Shown here: positions 7,463-14,959 of the stretch, one piece after another
Layout: every line of letters starts with the position of its first letter
Numbering within the stretch: position 1 is the first letter of the stretch
NCBI RefSeq assembly: GCF_041749095.1
Contig: NZ_JBGTCA010000407.1
Location: 1-24,992, forward strand
Source of the DNA: Aquiflexum sp041749095
GTDB taxonomy: Bacteria; Bacteroidota; Bacteroidia; Cytophagales; Cyclobacteriaceae
Reading direction: 5' to 3'
DNA length: 24,992 nt
The notes under the pieces: generated by a model
Databases searched by the model: none
The model's input: only the letters and a program-made list of their open reading frames with translations
What the model was told of the DNA's origin: nothing
Position numbers and translations under genes: made by a program

Positions 7463-7616
7463 GCTCGCATCTCAACTCTCGCTTCATCATCTTGCATCTA
7501 AAGAGATTGCCACGTCGCACGAAAGACTATTCAAAATATCAAAGTTTCCCAAGTGCTCCTCGCAATGACGCATATCTCACGTCTCAAATCTCAAGTCTCC
7601 CATCTCACATCTCCAG
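7463..7616 (-). repeat. Degenerate heptanucleotide tandem array 3' of the DUF819 gene
   Basis: On the plus strand, units of the form TCTCNNN repeat every 7 bases. Six run in perfect register at 7575-7616, and three looser ones at 7463-7483 lie on the other side of a 68-base inserted element. Read in the sense of the DUF819 gene the unit is NNNGAGA. The array begins three bases past that gene's stop codon. The constant half of the unit is kept while the other three bases vary. Confidence 0.8.
7503..7570. mobile_element. REP/MITE-like element inside the heptamer array
   Basis: The element starts GAGATTGCCACGTCGCAC and ends GTGCTCCTCGCAATGACG. The ends form an imperfect inverted repeat (ATTGC…GCAC with GTGC…GCAAT). 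In reverse complement it reads GTCATTGCGAGGAGC…GCGACGTGGCAATCTC, which matches a very widespread intergenic repeat motif I recognise from many bacterial genomes. It carries no ORF and would depend on a transposase elsewhere. The boundaries are estimated. Confidence 0.7.
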
Positions 7617-7619
7617 CCC

Positions 7620-8870
7620 CTACCCATGCACAATCTGCATCAGCAAACCACAAATATACGCACCATAAGTTCCAACAGCATAACCCAATACTGCCATCAA
7701 CACGCCAACCGGAGCCAATGATGGATTAAAGGCTGAGGCAACTATTGGTGCAGAAGCTGCCCCACCGACGTTAGCCTGTGAACCTACTGCAACAAAGAAG
7801 AAAGGTGATTTGATAATAAATGCCACTATCAACATGATCATCACATGGAACATCATCCATAGAATTCCTATCAGGAAGAGAATGGGGCTGTCAAATATTG
7901 CCATCAGATCCATTTGCATCCCTATAGTCGCTACCAACACGTATAGAAGTACAGAACCTAGTCTTGAGGCACCCGCACCTTCAAGTTCCCTTGCTTTGGT
8001 AAAGGAAAGAATCAATCCACCTGTAGTCGCAATCACCACTATCCAAAAGAACGGTGAATCCAATGAGTATTGGCTAAGTTGGGGATAATTTGCACCGATA
8101 AATGGTGCCAAAATATCTGCATTGAAATGTGAAAAGCCGGTTATGGCAAAGCCAATACCGAAAATTTTCATGGTATCTGCCATGGTTGGGATTTTGAGCA
8201 GGCTTTCTCTATAATTCTCCACCTTTATCTGCAGGGCATGAATGGCTGAACTATCAGCTTTGAAGATTTTGTCAATAATCTCTGGTTTCGCTGCCCAGTA
8301 TAGTAAGACAGCCATCCATACATTGGCCACCAATACATCAACAGCTATCATCTGCGAAAAAAGTGAGGGACTTGCACCAAATACTTCCAACATGGCTGTT
8401 TGGTTGGCGCCCCCACCTATCCAACTTCCGGCAATGGTCGCCAAACCTCTCCACACCTCATCAGGTCCTGCTCCTCCAAGTATATCAGGATGGAAGGTAG
8501 ATACAGTCAATAATGCCAAAGGTCCTCCGATTATAATTCCCAAAGTCCCTGCAAGGAACATGATCAATGCTTTTGGTCCCAGCTTGAGGATACCTTTAAA
8601 ATCTATGCTCAATGTCAACAGTACCAAAGACGCTGGCAACAAGTATCTGGAAGCCATCCTGTACAAGCCTGAGGTTTCGCCTGAAATCACCCCAAATGAA
8701 TTCAGCAAAGCTGGAATAAAATAACAGAGTAAAATAGAAGGAACAACCCTGTAGAATTTGACCCAAAAAGGAGATTTGCTTGAAGAGGTGGAAAACACCA
8801 AAGCCAATACAGTCATCAACAATCCAAATACAACAGCATCATTGCTGATCAAAGGGGCTTCTATTTCCAT
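7620..8870 (-). CDS. DUF819 family membrane protein
   Basis: With the ATG at 8868-8870 the product is 416 residues and starts MEIEAPLISNDAVVFGLLMTVLALVF. An in-frame ATG 14 codons further upstream (8912) would add MWVLWYCCKHNNET, which looks non-native, so the shorter start is preferred. It is highly hydrophobic, with about ten to twelve membrane segments. Glycine-rich helices such as GTLGIIIGGPLALL and the conserved IAGSWIGGGANQTAMLEVF and VGSQANVGGAASAPIVASAF stretches are repeat-like halves typical of the family. It is probably an inner-membrane transporter of unknown substrate. It lies 45 bases after the NUDIX gene on the same strand, so may be cotranscribed. No hairpin terminator follows; a heptamer array sits at its 3' end. 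Confidence 0.9.
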   Translation of the reverse strand: MEIEAPLISNDAVVFGLLMTVLALVFSTSSSKSPFWVKFYRVVPSILLCYFIPALLNSFGVISGETSGLYRMASRYLLPASLVLLTLSIDFKGILKLGPKALIMFLAGTLGIIIGGPLALLTVSTFHPDILGGAGPDEVWRGLATIAGSWIGGGANQTAMLEVFGASPSLFSQMIAVDVLVANVWMAVLLYWAAKPEIIDKIFKADSSAIHALQIKVENYRESLLKIPTMADTMKIFGIGFAITGFSHFNADILAPFIGANYPQLSQYSLDSPFFWIVVIATTGGLILSFTKARELEGAGASRLGSVLLYVLVATIGMQMDLMAIFDSPILFLIGILWMMFHVMIMLIVAFIIKSPFFFVAVGSQANVGGAASAPIVASAFNPSLAPVGVLMAVLGYAVGTYGAYICGLLMQIVHG

Positions 8871-8915
8871 AGTTTCATTGTTATGCTTACAACAATACCA
8901 CAAAACCCACAAACT

Positions 8916-9557
8916 TCAAAACTCTTGGGAATCCCAGAGATAGGTGAATTCTCCCAGCATCATTGCGGTTGCGCCCCATACCACTTCCCTTTCAATATCA
9001 AAATATGGTGCTTCAAGATTCAATCCCGAGCTTGCCTTTACATTTGTCTTTTTTCTGATATTTCTATCCAAAATCAATGAAAAGGGACAGCTTATGATTC
9101 TTTCAACTTCTTTGGGATCTGGAATGAATTTGGGCTTTTCTTCAACAAAACCGATGTAAGGCGAAACCATAAAATTACTTGGAGGAATATATACATCAGA
9201 AAGCTTTCCCAAAATCCGGACTTTTTCCCCATCCACCCCGATTTCCTCTTCGGCCTCTCTGATGGCGGTGACACTCAGATCCCCGTCTTCGGTTTCCCAC
9301 TTTCCTCCGGGAAATGCGATCTGACCACCATGGACTCCCGGATAATTCGGACGCTTAATAAAGGGAACAAAACTACTTCCTGCATCAGGATAAAAAAGCA
9401 TCAGAACAGCTCCTTTTCTATGGTCATCCCTGATCATCGACACAAATCGCTCTTCATCCACAGGTTGAGGGGCCATGGTGACCTGTCCCAATCTTCCGGG
9501 CAAAGGATTTTGAAGCATTATTTCAAGCTTTTTTACTACCTCACCTATCTCCATCAA
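8916..9557 (-). CDS. NUDIX hydrolase, probable CoA pyrophosphatase (NudL/NUDT7 type)
   Basis: This 213-residue NUDIX protein would split CoA or its derivatives into 3',5'-ADP and (acyl-)phosphopantetheine. The UPF0035/CoA-specific signature KRPNYPGVHGGQIAFPGGK directly precedes the Nudix box. The box itself reads from GGK through REAEEEIG, with the same spacing as E. coli NudL. The Mg-binding glutamates (REAEEE) are present. After the box, SDVYIPPSNFMVSPYIGF resembles other CoA pyrophosphatases. The start codon overlaps the upstream lipoprotein stop in an ATGA, so translation of the two is probably coupled. The CoA specificity is inferred from the signature, not proven. Confidence 0.88.
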   Translation of the reverse strand: MMEIGEVVKKLEIMLQNPLPGRLGQVTMAPQPVDEERFVSMIRDDHRKGAVLMLFYPDAGSSFVPFIKRPNYPGVHGGQIAFPGGKWETEDGDLSVTAIREAEEEIGVDGEKVRILGKLSDVYIPPSNFMVSPYIGFVEEKPKFIPDPKEVERIISCPFSLILDRNIRKKTNVKASSGLNLEAPYFDIEREVVWGATAMMLGEFTYLWDSQEF

Positions 9558-10222
9558 AAATCAATGTTATCAAGTTTCTCTTTTAGGTACTTTGTTTTGG
9601 GATATTGGGTTGTATGATAGGGATGAATAAATTCATAATAAACCTGCTCTTCTGGGTTGATCAGCCATATTTTGGGGGTGGTTCCTTCTTCATCTTCAAA
9701 AAATCCCGTCACCATCAATAGCTCAGGATTGATCCAAACCGCTTCTTCAAATCCCCCCGATGGTCCCATAAAAAGTAACCTTTCCCGCATACCGTTGGAT
9801 TTGAAATAAATCACCTCAGAATCCGGGTTAAATGAAACTTTATCTTCTTCGGGCATTACCACCTTGTAACTGTAAATATCCACAACGCCATCTCCTTCCG
9901 GATGAGGTATCAAATATTTGTAAAATGGACTTCCTGGCTGAATATGATTTTCTTCCGGCCATTCCAAAGATTCATAAGGAATTTCCCTACTCAAAGTGAA
10001 TCCGGAAGGTTCAAAAACCGGATCATTTTTTTTCCAGAAACTCCCCCATTTGGGAATCTGCTGAAGACCTATGGATAGCAACTGCCTATGCTCTTCTTCC
10101 ATACTGATTTCAGCATCCACAACTACATCCTCTTTTTTTTCTTTCTCAAAAGTACAGCCACCAAGCAGGGCCAAGGAAAGTATCATCACGTGTCTGATGG
10201 AATAATTGGAAAAAAGGTTCAT
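9554..10222 (-). CDS. Predicted lipoprotein of unknown function
   Basis: The 222-residue protein has a type II signal peptide, a hydrophobic MILSLALLGG core and a lipobox LLGGC with the acylated Cys23. The cysteine is followed by TFEKEKKED, a charged run like those that can direct Bacteroidota lipoproteins outward; surface location is an inference. The mature part is acidic and aromatic, with no family I recognise. It has WGSFWKKNDPVF, SNGMRERLLFMGPSGGFEEAVWINPELLMVTGFFEDEEG and a tail of Tyr/His/Pro-rich sequence, suggesting a beta-rich fold. It overlaps the NUDIX start by four bases. Confidence 0.75.
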   Translation of the reverse strand: MNLFSNYSIRHVMILSLALLGGCTFEKEKKEDVVVDAEISMEEEHRQLLSIGLQQIPKWGSFWKKNDPVFEPSGFTLSREIPYESLEWPEENHIQPGSPFYKYLIPHPEGDGVVDIYSYKVVMPEEDKVSFNPDSEVIYFKSNGMRERLLFMGPSGGFEEAVWINPELLMVTGFFEDEEGTTPKIWLINPEEQVYYEFIHPYHTTQYPKTKYLKEKLDNIDF

Positions 10223-10693
10223 CGGTTAAGGGCTAAAGAACTACGAATGAAACATAAAATCCTCAAAAATCAAAAAAGGTCGGAACATTGCGCCGACCTT
10301 TTTCATCTCTCAAACCTATTAAACCTATTGTAGATATTCATTGTATGAATAACACGATTGAAAGGTAAATAATGTTTTTAAAATGTCCAAACAATCGATT
10401 GCGAAAATTTTATTTTGTCAAATCCCGAAGAGGATTTTCAATAAAAAAAGGTTAGAAATGACATGTGATTTTTCACTAAAATACCTGAAAATTATATCAA
10501 TATAATTTCAAATTTATTCAAGGACAATATTTCATTTCAAATAAATATTGTTGATTGTCAAATCAAATTTTGCGCATTTCAACCTATATTTTTTTAAGAG
10601 TTTTATTCCATTTGGACAGGAAGAATCTTAATTCTGACTATATTTCATGGCCATTTTCTTCCGGAATTTCCTTTGAAATCTTTCAGAAAATTG
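10223..10693. other. Long AT-rich gap between divergent genes
   Basis: This gap of about 470 bases separates the minus-strand lipoprotein gene from the plus-strand aceK. It holds a bidirectional terminator (10273-10303), a perfect palindrome CAATCGATTG (10392-10401), and adjacent inverted repeats CAATATTT/AAATATTG (10525-10532 with 10543-10550) and TTGATT/AATCAA (10551-10566). The direct repeat TTGTCAAATC occurs at 10415 and 10555. No convincing ORF is present. The promoter of aceK must lie here, and these sites are candidates for its control. Confidence 0.5.
10273..10303. terminator. Bidirectional hairpin terminator in a divergent intergenic region
   Basis: The perfect 11-bp stem AAAAAGGTCGG / CCGACCTTTTT has a 9-base loop, and T-runs are available on both strands. 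On the minus strand the T-run is longer and is followed by a second run of T residues. No annotated gene ends here: the lipoprotein gene starts 50 bases to the left and aceK starts 390 bases to the right. Confidence 0.8.
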
Positions 10694-12436
10694 ATGAAAA
10701 ATATTTTTATGGATAAAGAAAAAATTGAACATACCGTGCAGGAAATCTCCGATGGTTTTGAATCTTATTTCAAAAACTTCAAAGAACTTACCGGGTTTGC
10801 TCCTCAATATTTCAAAAACAGAGATTGGACCGGAATGCAATTGAACCATCGTAAAAGACTGCGACTGTACAAAGACCAAGTGAGGTCAACCCGCGAAAAG
10901 ATATGCGATTATCTTGGTAAAACCGTAGCCGAATTTGATTTTTGGCATGAATCAAAATCGAAATATTCAGAGGTGATTTCAAATAGAAAAGACAAAGAAC
11001 TTGCAGAAACTTTTTTCAATTCGATAATCAGAAAGACTTATCCCGGTCTTGCCATCAATGATTCACTCATGTTTGTACATGAAGGTTATGATGCTTGTGA
11101 AATTTATCCCACTGAGGGTCTGTTTTACAGCTATCCCGCAGAATGGGGCCTTAAAACCATTATTGAAAAAATCCTGGATGATTTTGATTTTGGCGTTCCA
11201 TACTTGAACAAGAAAGATGATGTACAGTTTCTGGTCAATAGTGTCATAGAGGTAATCTTGACAAGATACAAGGCAACTGACGACACCACTACTCAGGTAT
11301 TGAAAAGTGTGTTTTACAGGAATAAAGCTGCCTACCTTATTGGCAGAACAAGGGTGGAAAAAAAGTGGATGCCTTTTGTCATACCTTTTATTCATAGTGA
11401 AGAGGGTGTAGCTGTAGATACCCTGATATTTAATCCCAATTTAATGAGTGGACTATTCAGTTTCACAAGGTCCTATTTCATGGTCGAAACTGACATTCCT
11501 TCCCAAATGATTTCTTTTCTCAATTCAGTGATTACCCAAAAAAAAATTCATGAACTGTATAATTCAATAGGATTCAACAAGCACGGAAAAACGGAATTCT
11601 ATAGAGATTTTTTAAATCATTTGGACAAAAGTGATGATCAATTTATTGTGGCAGAAGGTGTCAAGGGGATGGTGATGACGGTATTTACTTTACCGTCTTA
11701 CAATATTGTTTTCAAGATGATCAAAGATTATTTTGATCCTCCCAAAACAATGACAAGACAGGAAGTCAAGGAGAAATACAAAATGGTCGGACTCCATGAC
11801 CGGGTGGGAAGAATGGCTGACACCCATGAATTTGAGGAGTTCCACTTGCCCTTGGACAGAATTCATCCAGCGCTGATGGAAGAGCTATGGAATACAGTCA
11901 ATTCACTGATAGAAATCAACAACAATGACCTGATCATCAAGCATGTATATATCGAAAGAAGAATGATCCCTTTGAATATTTACCTGGAAAACTGTTCGTA
12001 TGAAGAAGCCAAAATAGCTGTAGAAGAATATGGCAATTCGATATTGCAACTGGCTCAGGCCAATATTTTTCCAGGAGATATGATGACCAAAAACTTTGGG
12101 GTGACCAGACAAAAAAGGGTCATCTTTTATGATTATGATGAAATCGAATTCATGACGGACATGAATTTCAGATGGAAACCCAAACCAGAAAACTATGAGC
12201 AGATTTATGCATCGAGCCCTTGGTATGATATTGCTCCTAATGATGTGTTTCCGGAAGATTTCAAAAGATTTATGATCGGAAGATCAGATGTCAGGGAATA
12301 TTTTTCTGAATACCATAAAGACCTCTTCGATCCTGAATACTGGCAAAAAATCCAAAAAAGAATCCTAAATGGTGAATTTATCCATGCATTCCCCTATCCG
12401 GACCAAATCAGGTTCAGACCTTCATTGAAAATCTAG
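10694..12436 (+). CDS. aceK: Isocitrate dehydrogenase kinase/phosphatase AceK
   Basis: AceK phosphorylates isocitrate dehydrogenase to divert isocitrate to the glyoxylate shunt, and reverses this with the same active site. The product is 580 residues (E. coli 578). Key positions match the E. coli enzyme with a constant offset of five. These are the ATP loop AEGVKGMVM at 320-328, Lys341 in VFKMIKD, Asp376 in DRVGRMADT (phosphatase-critical Asp371 in E. coli), Asp462 in FPGDM, and Asp480/Asp482 in FYDYDEI. All catalytic residues are kept. The start is chosen at ATG 10694. ATG 10709 (MDKEKIEH) is equally possible, and a TTG at 10673 is less likely. There is no aceB or aceA beside it, unlike the enterobacterial aceBAK operon. 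Confidence 0.93.
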   Translation: MKNIFMDKEKIEHTVQEISDGFESYFKNFKELTGFAPQYFKNRDWTGMQLNHRKRLRLYKDQVRSTREKICDYLGKTVAEFDFWHESKSKYSEVISNRKDKELAETFFNSIIRKTYPGLAINDSLMFVHEGYDACEIYPTEGLFYSYPAEWGLKTIIEKILDDFDFGVPYLNKKDDVQFLVNSVIEVILTRYKATDDTTTQVLKSVFYRNKAAYLIGRTRVEKKWMPFVIPFIHSEEGVAVDTLIFNPNLMSGLFSFTRSYFMVETDIPSQMISFLNSVITQKKIHELYNSIGFNKHGKTEFYRDFLNHLDKSDDQFIVAEGVKGMVMTVFTLPSYNIVFKMIKDYFDPPKTMTRQEVKEKYKMVGLHDRVGRMADTHEFEEFHLPLDRIHPALMEELWNTVNSLIEINNNDLIIKHVYIERRMIPLNIYLENCSYEEAKIAVEEYGNSILQLAQANIFPGDMMTKNFGVTRQKRVIFYDYDEIEFMTDMNFRWKPKPENYEQIYASSPWYDIAPNDVFPEDFKRFMIGRSDVREYFSEYHKDLFDPEYWQKIQKRILNGEFIHAFPYPDQIRFRPSLKI

Positions 12437-12440
12437 GCGA

Positions 12441-13565
12441 TCATTTTATCCTCTCCCATTTAGATTTCATTTCCCAACTTCCATCTACCTCTTCCAATTC
12501 GGCTGTCCATCTGTATGTTTTTGGCCAATGCTTAAAGGTCTTTACAACTTTGTAGAGAAACCAGACAGTAAGTTTGGGTTCATTGGGAATCCAGCCCTCA
12601 GAAGGCTCAAGTAAAATCCTTATTTTGTTTCCGTGTTTTTTGACATTGTAATTCCCACCAATCATCCCTGTACTGCTATGACCTTTCACTGAAAAATTCC
12701 CTGACAATTCTACATTATCTTTGAGCAAATTAATTTGCGGAAATGCAGGCTCAAAAAGAATATTTATTTCATGATCAGATGTCATCTTTGTCATCATCTT
12801 GATTTCCAAAGCAGGACCGTTTTCCGAGATTTCCAATTGGGTATTTTCCCAACCAATCATTTGATTTCCAGTTATATCCATTGTTTCCAGTTTTCCATCC
12901 ACTGCGGAGTTAAATGTTACTATAAATGGATCTGCAGAATATCTGGTAAAATACATCCATGTCCCATCCAAAGGAATCGGAAATGTATCAGGCTTGTGTT
13001 GTTTTCCATCAATTGTTAATTGAAAACCGGTATGTTTTCTCCTTACAAAATAAAAGTCATGCACATAAACAAGAGGCATAGCAGAAGGACTTTCAGCCGC
13101 ATCACCCATCGGTGCCAATAGACCAAATGGCTGCCTTTTTTTCGGATGTTGTTCAAAAATCCTAATTTCAATTTTCCTTTTATCAATATCTTCAAAAGAA
13201 ATATCCGCTCTTACCCCGGCCTCAAGAACCTCAAAAACAGCGCTCCCAAATTCTCTTACCAACATTAGATTCAAACCTTTCCCCGTGATGTCATAGGTAT
13301 CAGGATTGAGTTTTAATCCATCTTCATGATAAACATCTACCTTTAAATCATTTCTCCATCCAATCACAAGAAGTCCTTTTCCATGAATAGGGTCATCAAA
13401 ATACTGGGGTTCAAATCCCTTGTAAATGGCATCAGGGTTATTTTCGAAATTGACCAAAAGCAAGCGTTTCATTGGGTCAATTTGAAATGAAAATGGATTC
13501 AACAAACCATTGTTTTTTTTATTTAAATATATGGATTCAGCATGTTTCATTTCTATTCGATTCAA
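12441..13565 (-). CDS. Uncharacterised 374-residue protein
   Basis: I do not recognise a family. There is no signal peptide or membrane segment, so a cytoplasmic location is likely. The composition (alternating hydrophobic and polar residues, many Gly, Pro, Tyr and Trp) suggests an all-beta protein. Distinctive stretches are KGLLVIGWRNDLKVDVY, PFGLLAPMGDAAESPSAMPLVYVHDFYFVRRKHTGF and a C-terminal WTAELEEVDGSWEMKSKWERIK. A second in-frame ATG (13550) could be the start. The gene converges on aceK with only four bases between the stop codons and no hairpin between them. Codon use looks like its neighbours, so it is probably a real gene. Confidence 0.7.
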   Translation of the reverse strand: MNRIEMKHAESIYLNKKNNGLLNPFSFQIDPMKRLLLVNFENNPDAIYKGFEPQYFDDPIHGKGLLVIGWRNDLKVDVYHEDGLKLNPDTYDITGKGLNLMLVREFGSAVFEVLEAGVRADISFEDIDKRKIEIRIFEQHPKKRQPFGLLAPMGDAAESPSAMPLVYVHDFYFVRRKHTGFQLTIDGKQHKPDTFPIPLDGTWMYFTRYSADPFIVTFNSAVDGKLETMDITGNQMIGWENTQLEISENGPALEIKMMTKMTSDHEINILFEPAFPQINLLKDNVELSGNFSVKGHSSTGMIGGNYNVKKHGNKIRILLEPSEGWIPNEPKLTVWFLYKVVKTFKHWPKTYRWTAELEEVDGSWEMKSKWERIK

Positions 13566-13758
13566 GATTTAACAGTTACTTCCAAACGAAGGAAAATCAA
13601 ATCATTAAATCCAGTCAATTCCCTTGTTCTTTTCTTTAAACCCAAATTTAATTTTTAAAATTGATCTCAGTCAAAACCAAAATCAATAGAATACATGATT
13701 CTTGTCAGGGGAATTTGGGGATTAACAAACTAATTTCCATCCATCAAACTCTACGACA

Positions 13759-14862
13759 ATGAAAGTCCTCTTCCTGATCCTGATCTTAATACATGCCTTG
13801 ATACATATTTTGGCATTTCTGAAAGCTTTTGACATCGCTGAATTGACGGAATTTACGAGCCCCGTTTCAAAACCTATGGGATTGATTTGGCTCTTGTCGC
13901 TTATTTTATTGAGTGTATCGGCTATCTTATTCATTACCAATTACCCTCTCTGGTGGGTATGGGGAATTTTTGGGGCTGTTCTTTCCCAAATCCTGATATT
14001 TCAGTTTTGGTCAGAAGCCAAATTCGGTACTATCCCTAATCTTATCATCATTTTGGTCTCAATCGTAGCCTACGCTCAATTCAATTTTAAGCAAATGGTC
14101 AACCAAGAGATTGATTTTATTCAAGAAAAATCTTCAATACAAGACAAAAATACTATCACCAAAGAAATGATTGTGGACTTACCTTTCCCTGTTAGAAATT
14201 GGTTAGATAAAAGCGGAATCGTGGGTAAACCTGCCATGAAGGTAGTTAAAATGGAACAGACATTTGAAATCAAACTAAAACCTGATCAAAATGAATGGCT
14301 CAAAGCTGATGCTGAACAATATATCAGTAGCTACCCTCCCGCTTTTGTCTGGAAAGCGGATATGAAAATCATGCGATTTATCAATACCATGGGAAGGGAT
14401 AAGTTTATAGATGGGGAAGGTGAAATGCTTTTTAAAATACTTTCAATCTTTCCAGTTGCCAAGGATGGATATAATCCTCAAATTAATGAGGCCGCGCTGC
14501 AAAGGTTTTTGGGGGAGATTGTTTGGATTCCAAAAGCTGCATTAGAGGATTACATCACTTGGAAAGCCCTTGACCATCAATCGGCCAAAGCCACCATCAC
14601 TTTCAAAGGCACAACAGGTTCTGGAATATTTACATTCAAAGAAAATGGTGAATTTGAGAAATTTTCAGCACTACGCTTCATGGGAAGTGGTCCAGAAGCC
14701 CAAAGAATCGAATGGGTTGTAAAGGCCCTAGAAACAAAAGAGATAAATGGAATTAAAATTCCGGTACGATGCAATGCTACGTGGCGCTTGGAATCAGGTG
14801 ACTGGACCTGGGCAAAAATTGAAGTGAGAAAATATGATTTTGTGCCTTGGGCAGAGGGATGA
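13759..14862 (+). CDS. DUF6544 family membrane protein
   Basis: The 367-residue protein has four N-terminal membrane segments (about residues 2-22, 42-60, 66-84 and 91-109) and a long soluble C-terminal domain. The soluble part reads like DUF6544: DLPFPVRNWLDKSGIVGKP, MKVVKMEQTFEIKLKP, YISSYPPAFVWKADMK, then GEMLFKILSIFPVAKD, EAALQRFLGEIVWIPKAAL and a C-terminal ATWRLESGDWTWAKIEV. Function is unknown. It is monocistronic, on the opposite strand to the gene before it, and ends at a heptamer repeat array. Confidence 0.8.
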   Translation: MKVLFLILILIHALIHILAFLKAFDIAELTEFTSPVSKPMGLIWLLSLILLSVSAILFITNYPLWWVWGIFGAVLSQILIFQFWSEAKFGTIPNLIIILVSIVAYAQFNFKQMVNQEIDFIQEKSSIQDKNTITKEMIVDLPFPVRNWLDKSGIVGKPAMKVVKMEQTFEIKLKPDQNEWLKADAEQYISSYPPAFVWKADMKIMRFINTMGRDKFIDGEGEMLFKILSIFPVAKDGYNPQINEAALQRFLGEIVWIPKAALEDYITWKALDHQSAKATITFKGTTGSGIFTFKENGEFEKFSALRFMGSGPEAQRIEWVVKALETKEINGIKIPVRCNATWRLESGDWTWAKIEVRKYDFVPWAEG

Positions 14863-14880
14863 GGGGTGAAGGAAGGATAA

Positions 14881-14959
14881 AGGTAGAGGGTAGATTTTAG
14901 ATTGTAGATTTTAGATTGTAGTACTGCCTGCCTGACAAAACAGGTTGTAGATTTAACAA
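14881..14959 (+). repeat. Heptanucleotide tandem array 3' of the DUF6544 gene with inserted palindromic element
   Basis: Five consecutive 7-base units of the form NNKTAGA fill 14881-14915, with a sixth partial unit. They start 18 bases past the DUF6544 stop codon. The array is broken at about 14922-14945 by an element containing CCTGCCTG and CAGG in inverted orientation. One more TAGATTT follows. The unit reads on the plus strand, the sense strand of the gene before it. It then gives way at 14960 to an array of the opposite orientation. Confidence 0.75.

Noticed and set aside
7447..7668. A 73-residue plus-strand ORF rich in Ser and Pro
   Set aside because: It covers the heptamer array and the REP-like element and runs antisense into the DUF819 gene.
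8242..8724. A 160-residue plus-strand ORF
   Set aside because: It lies wholly antisense to the well-supported DUF819 gene and has low-complexity Ile/Pro/Ser composition.
10088..10333. An 81-residue plus-strand ORF
   Set aside because: It is antisense to the lipoprotein start and runs through the terminator hairpin, with no coding character.
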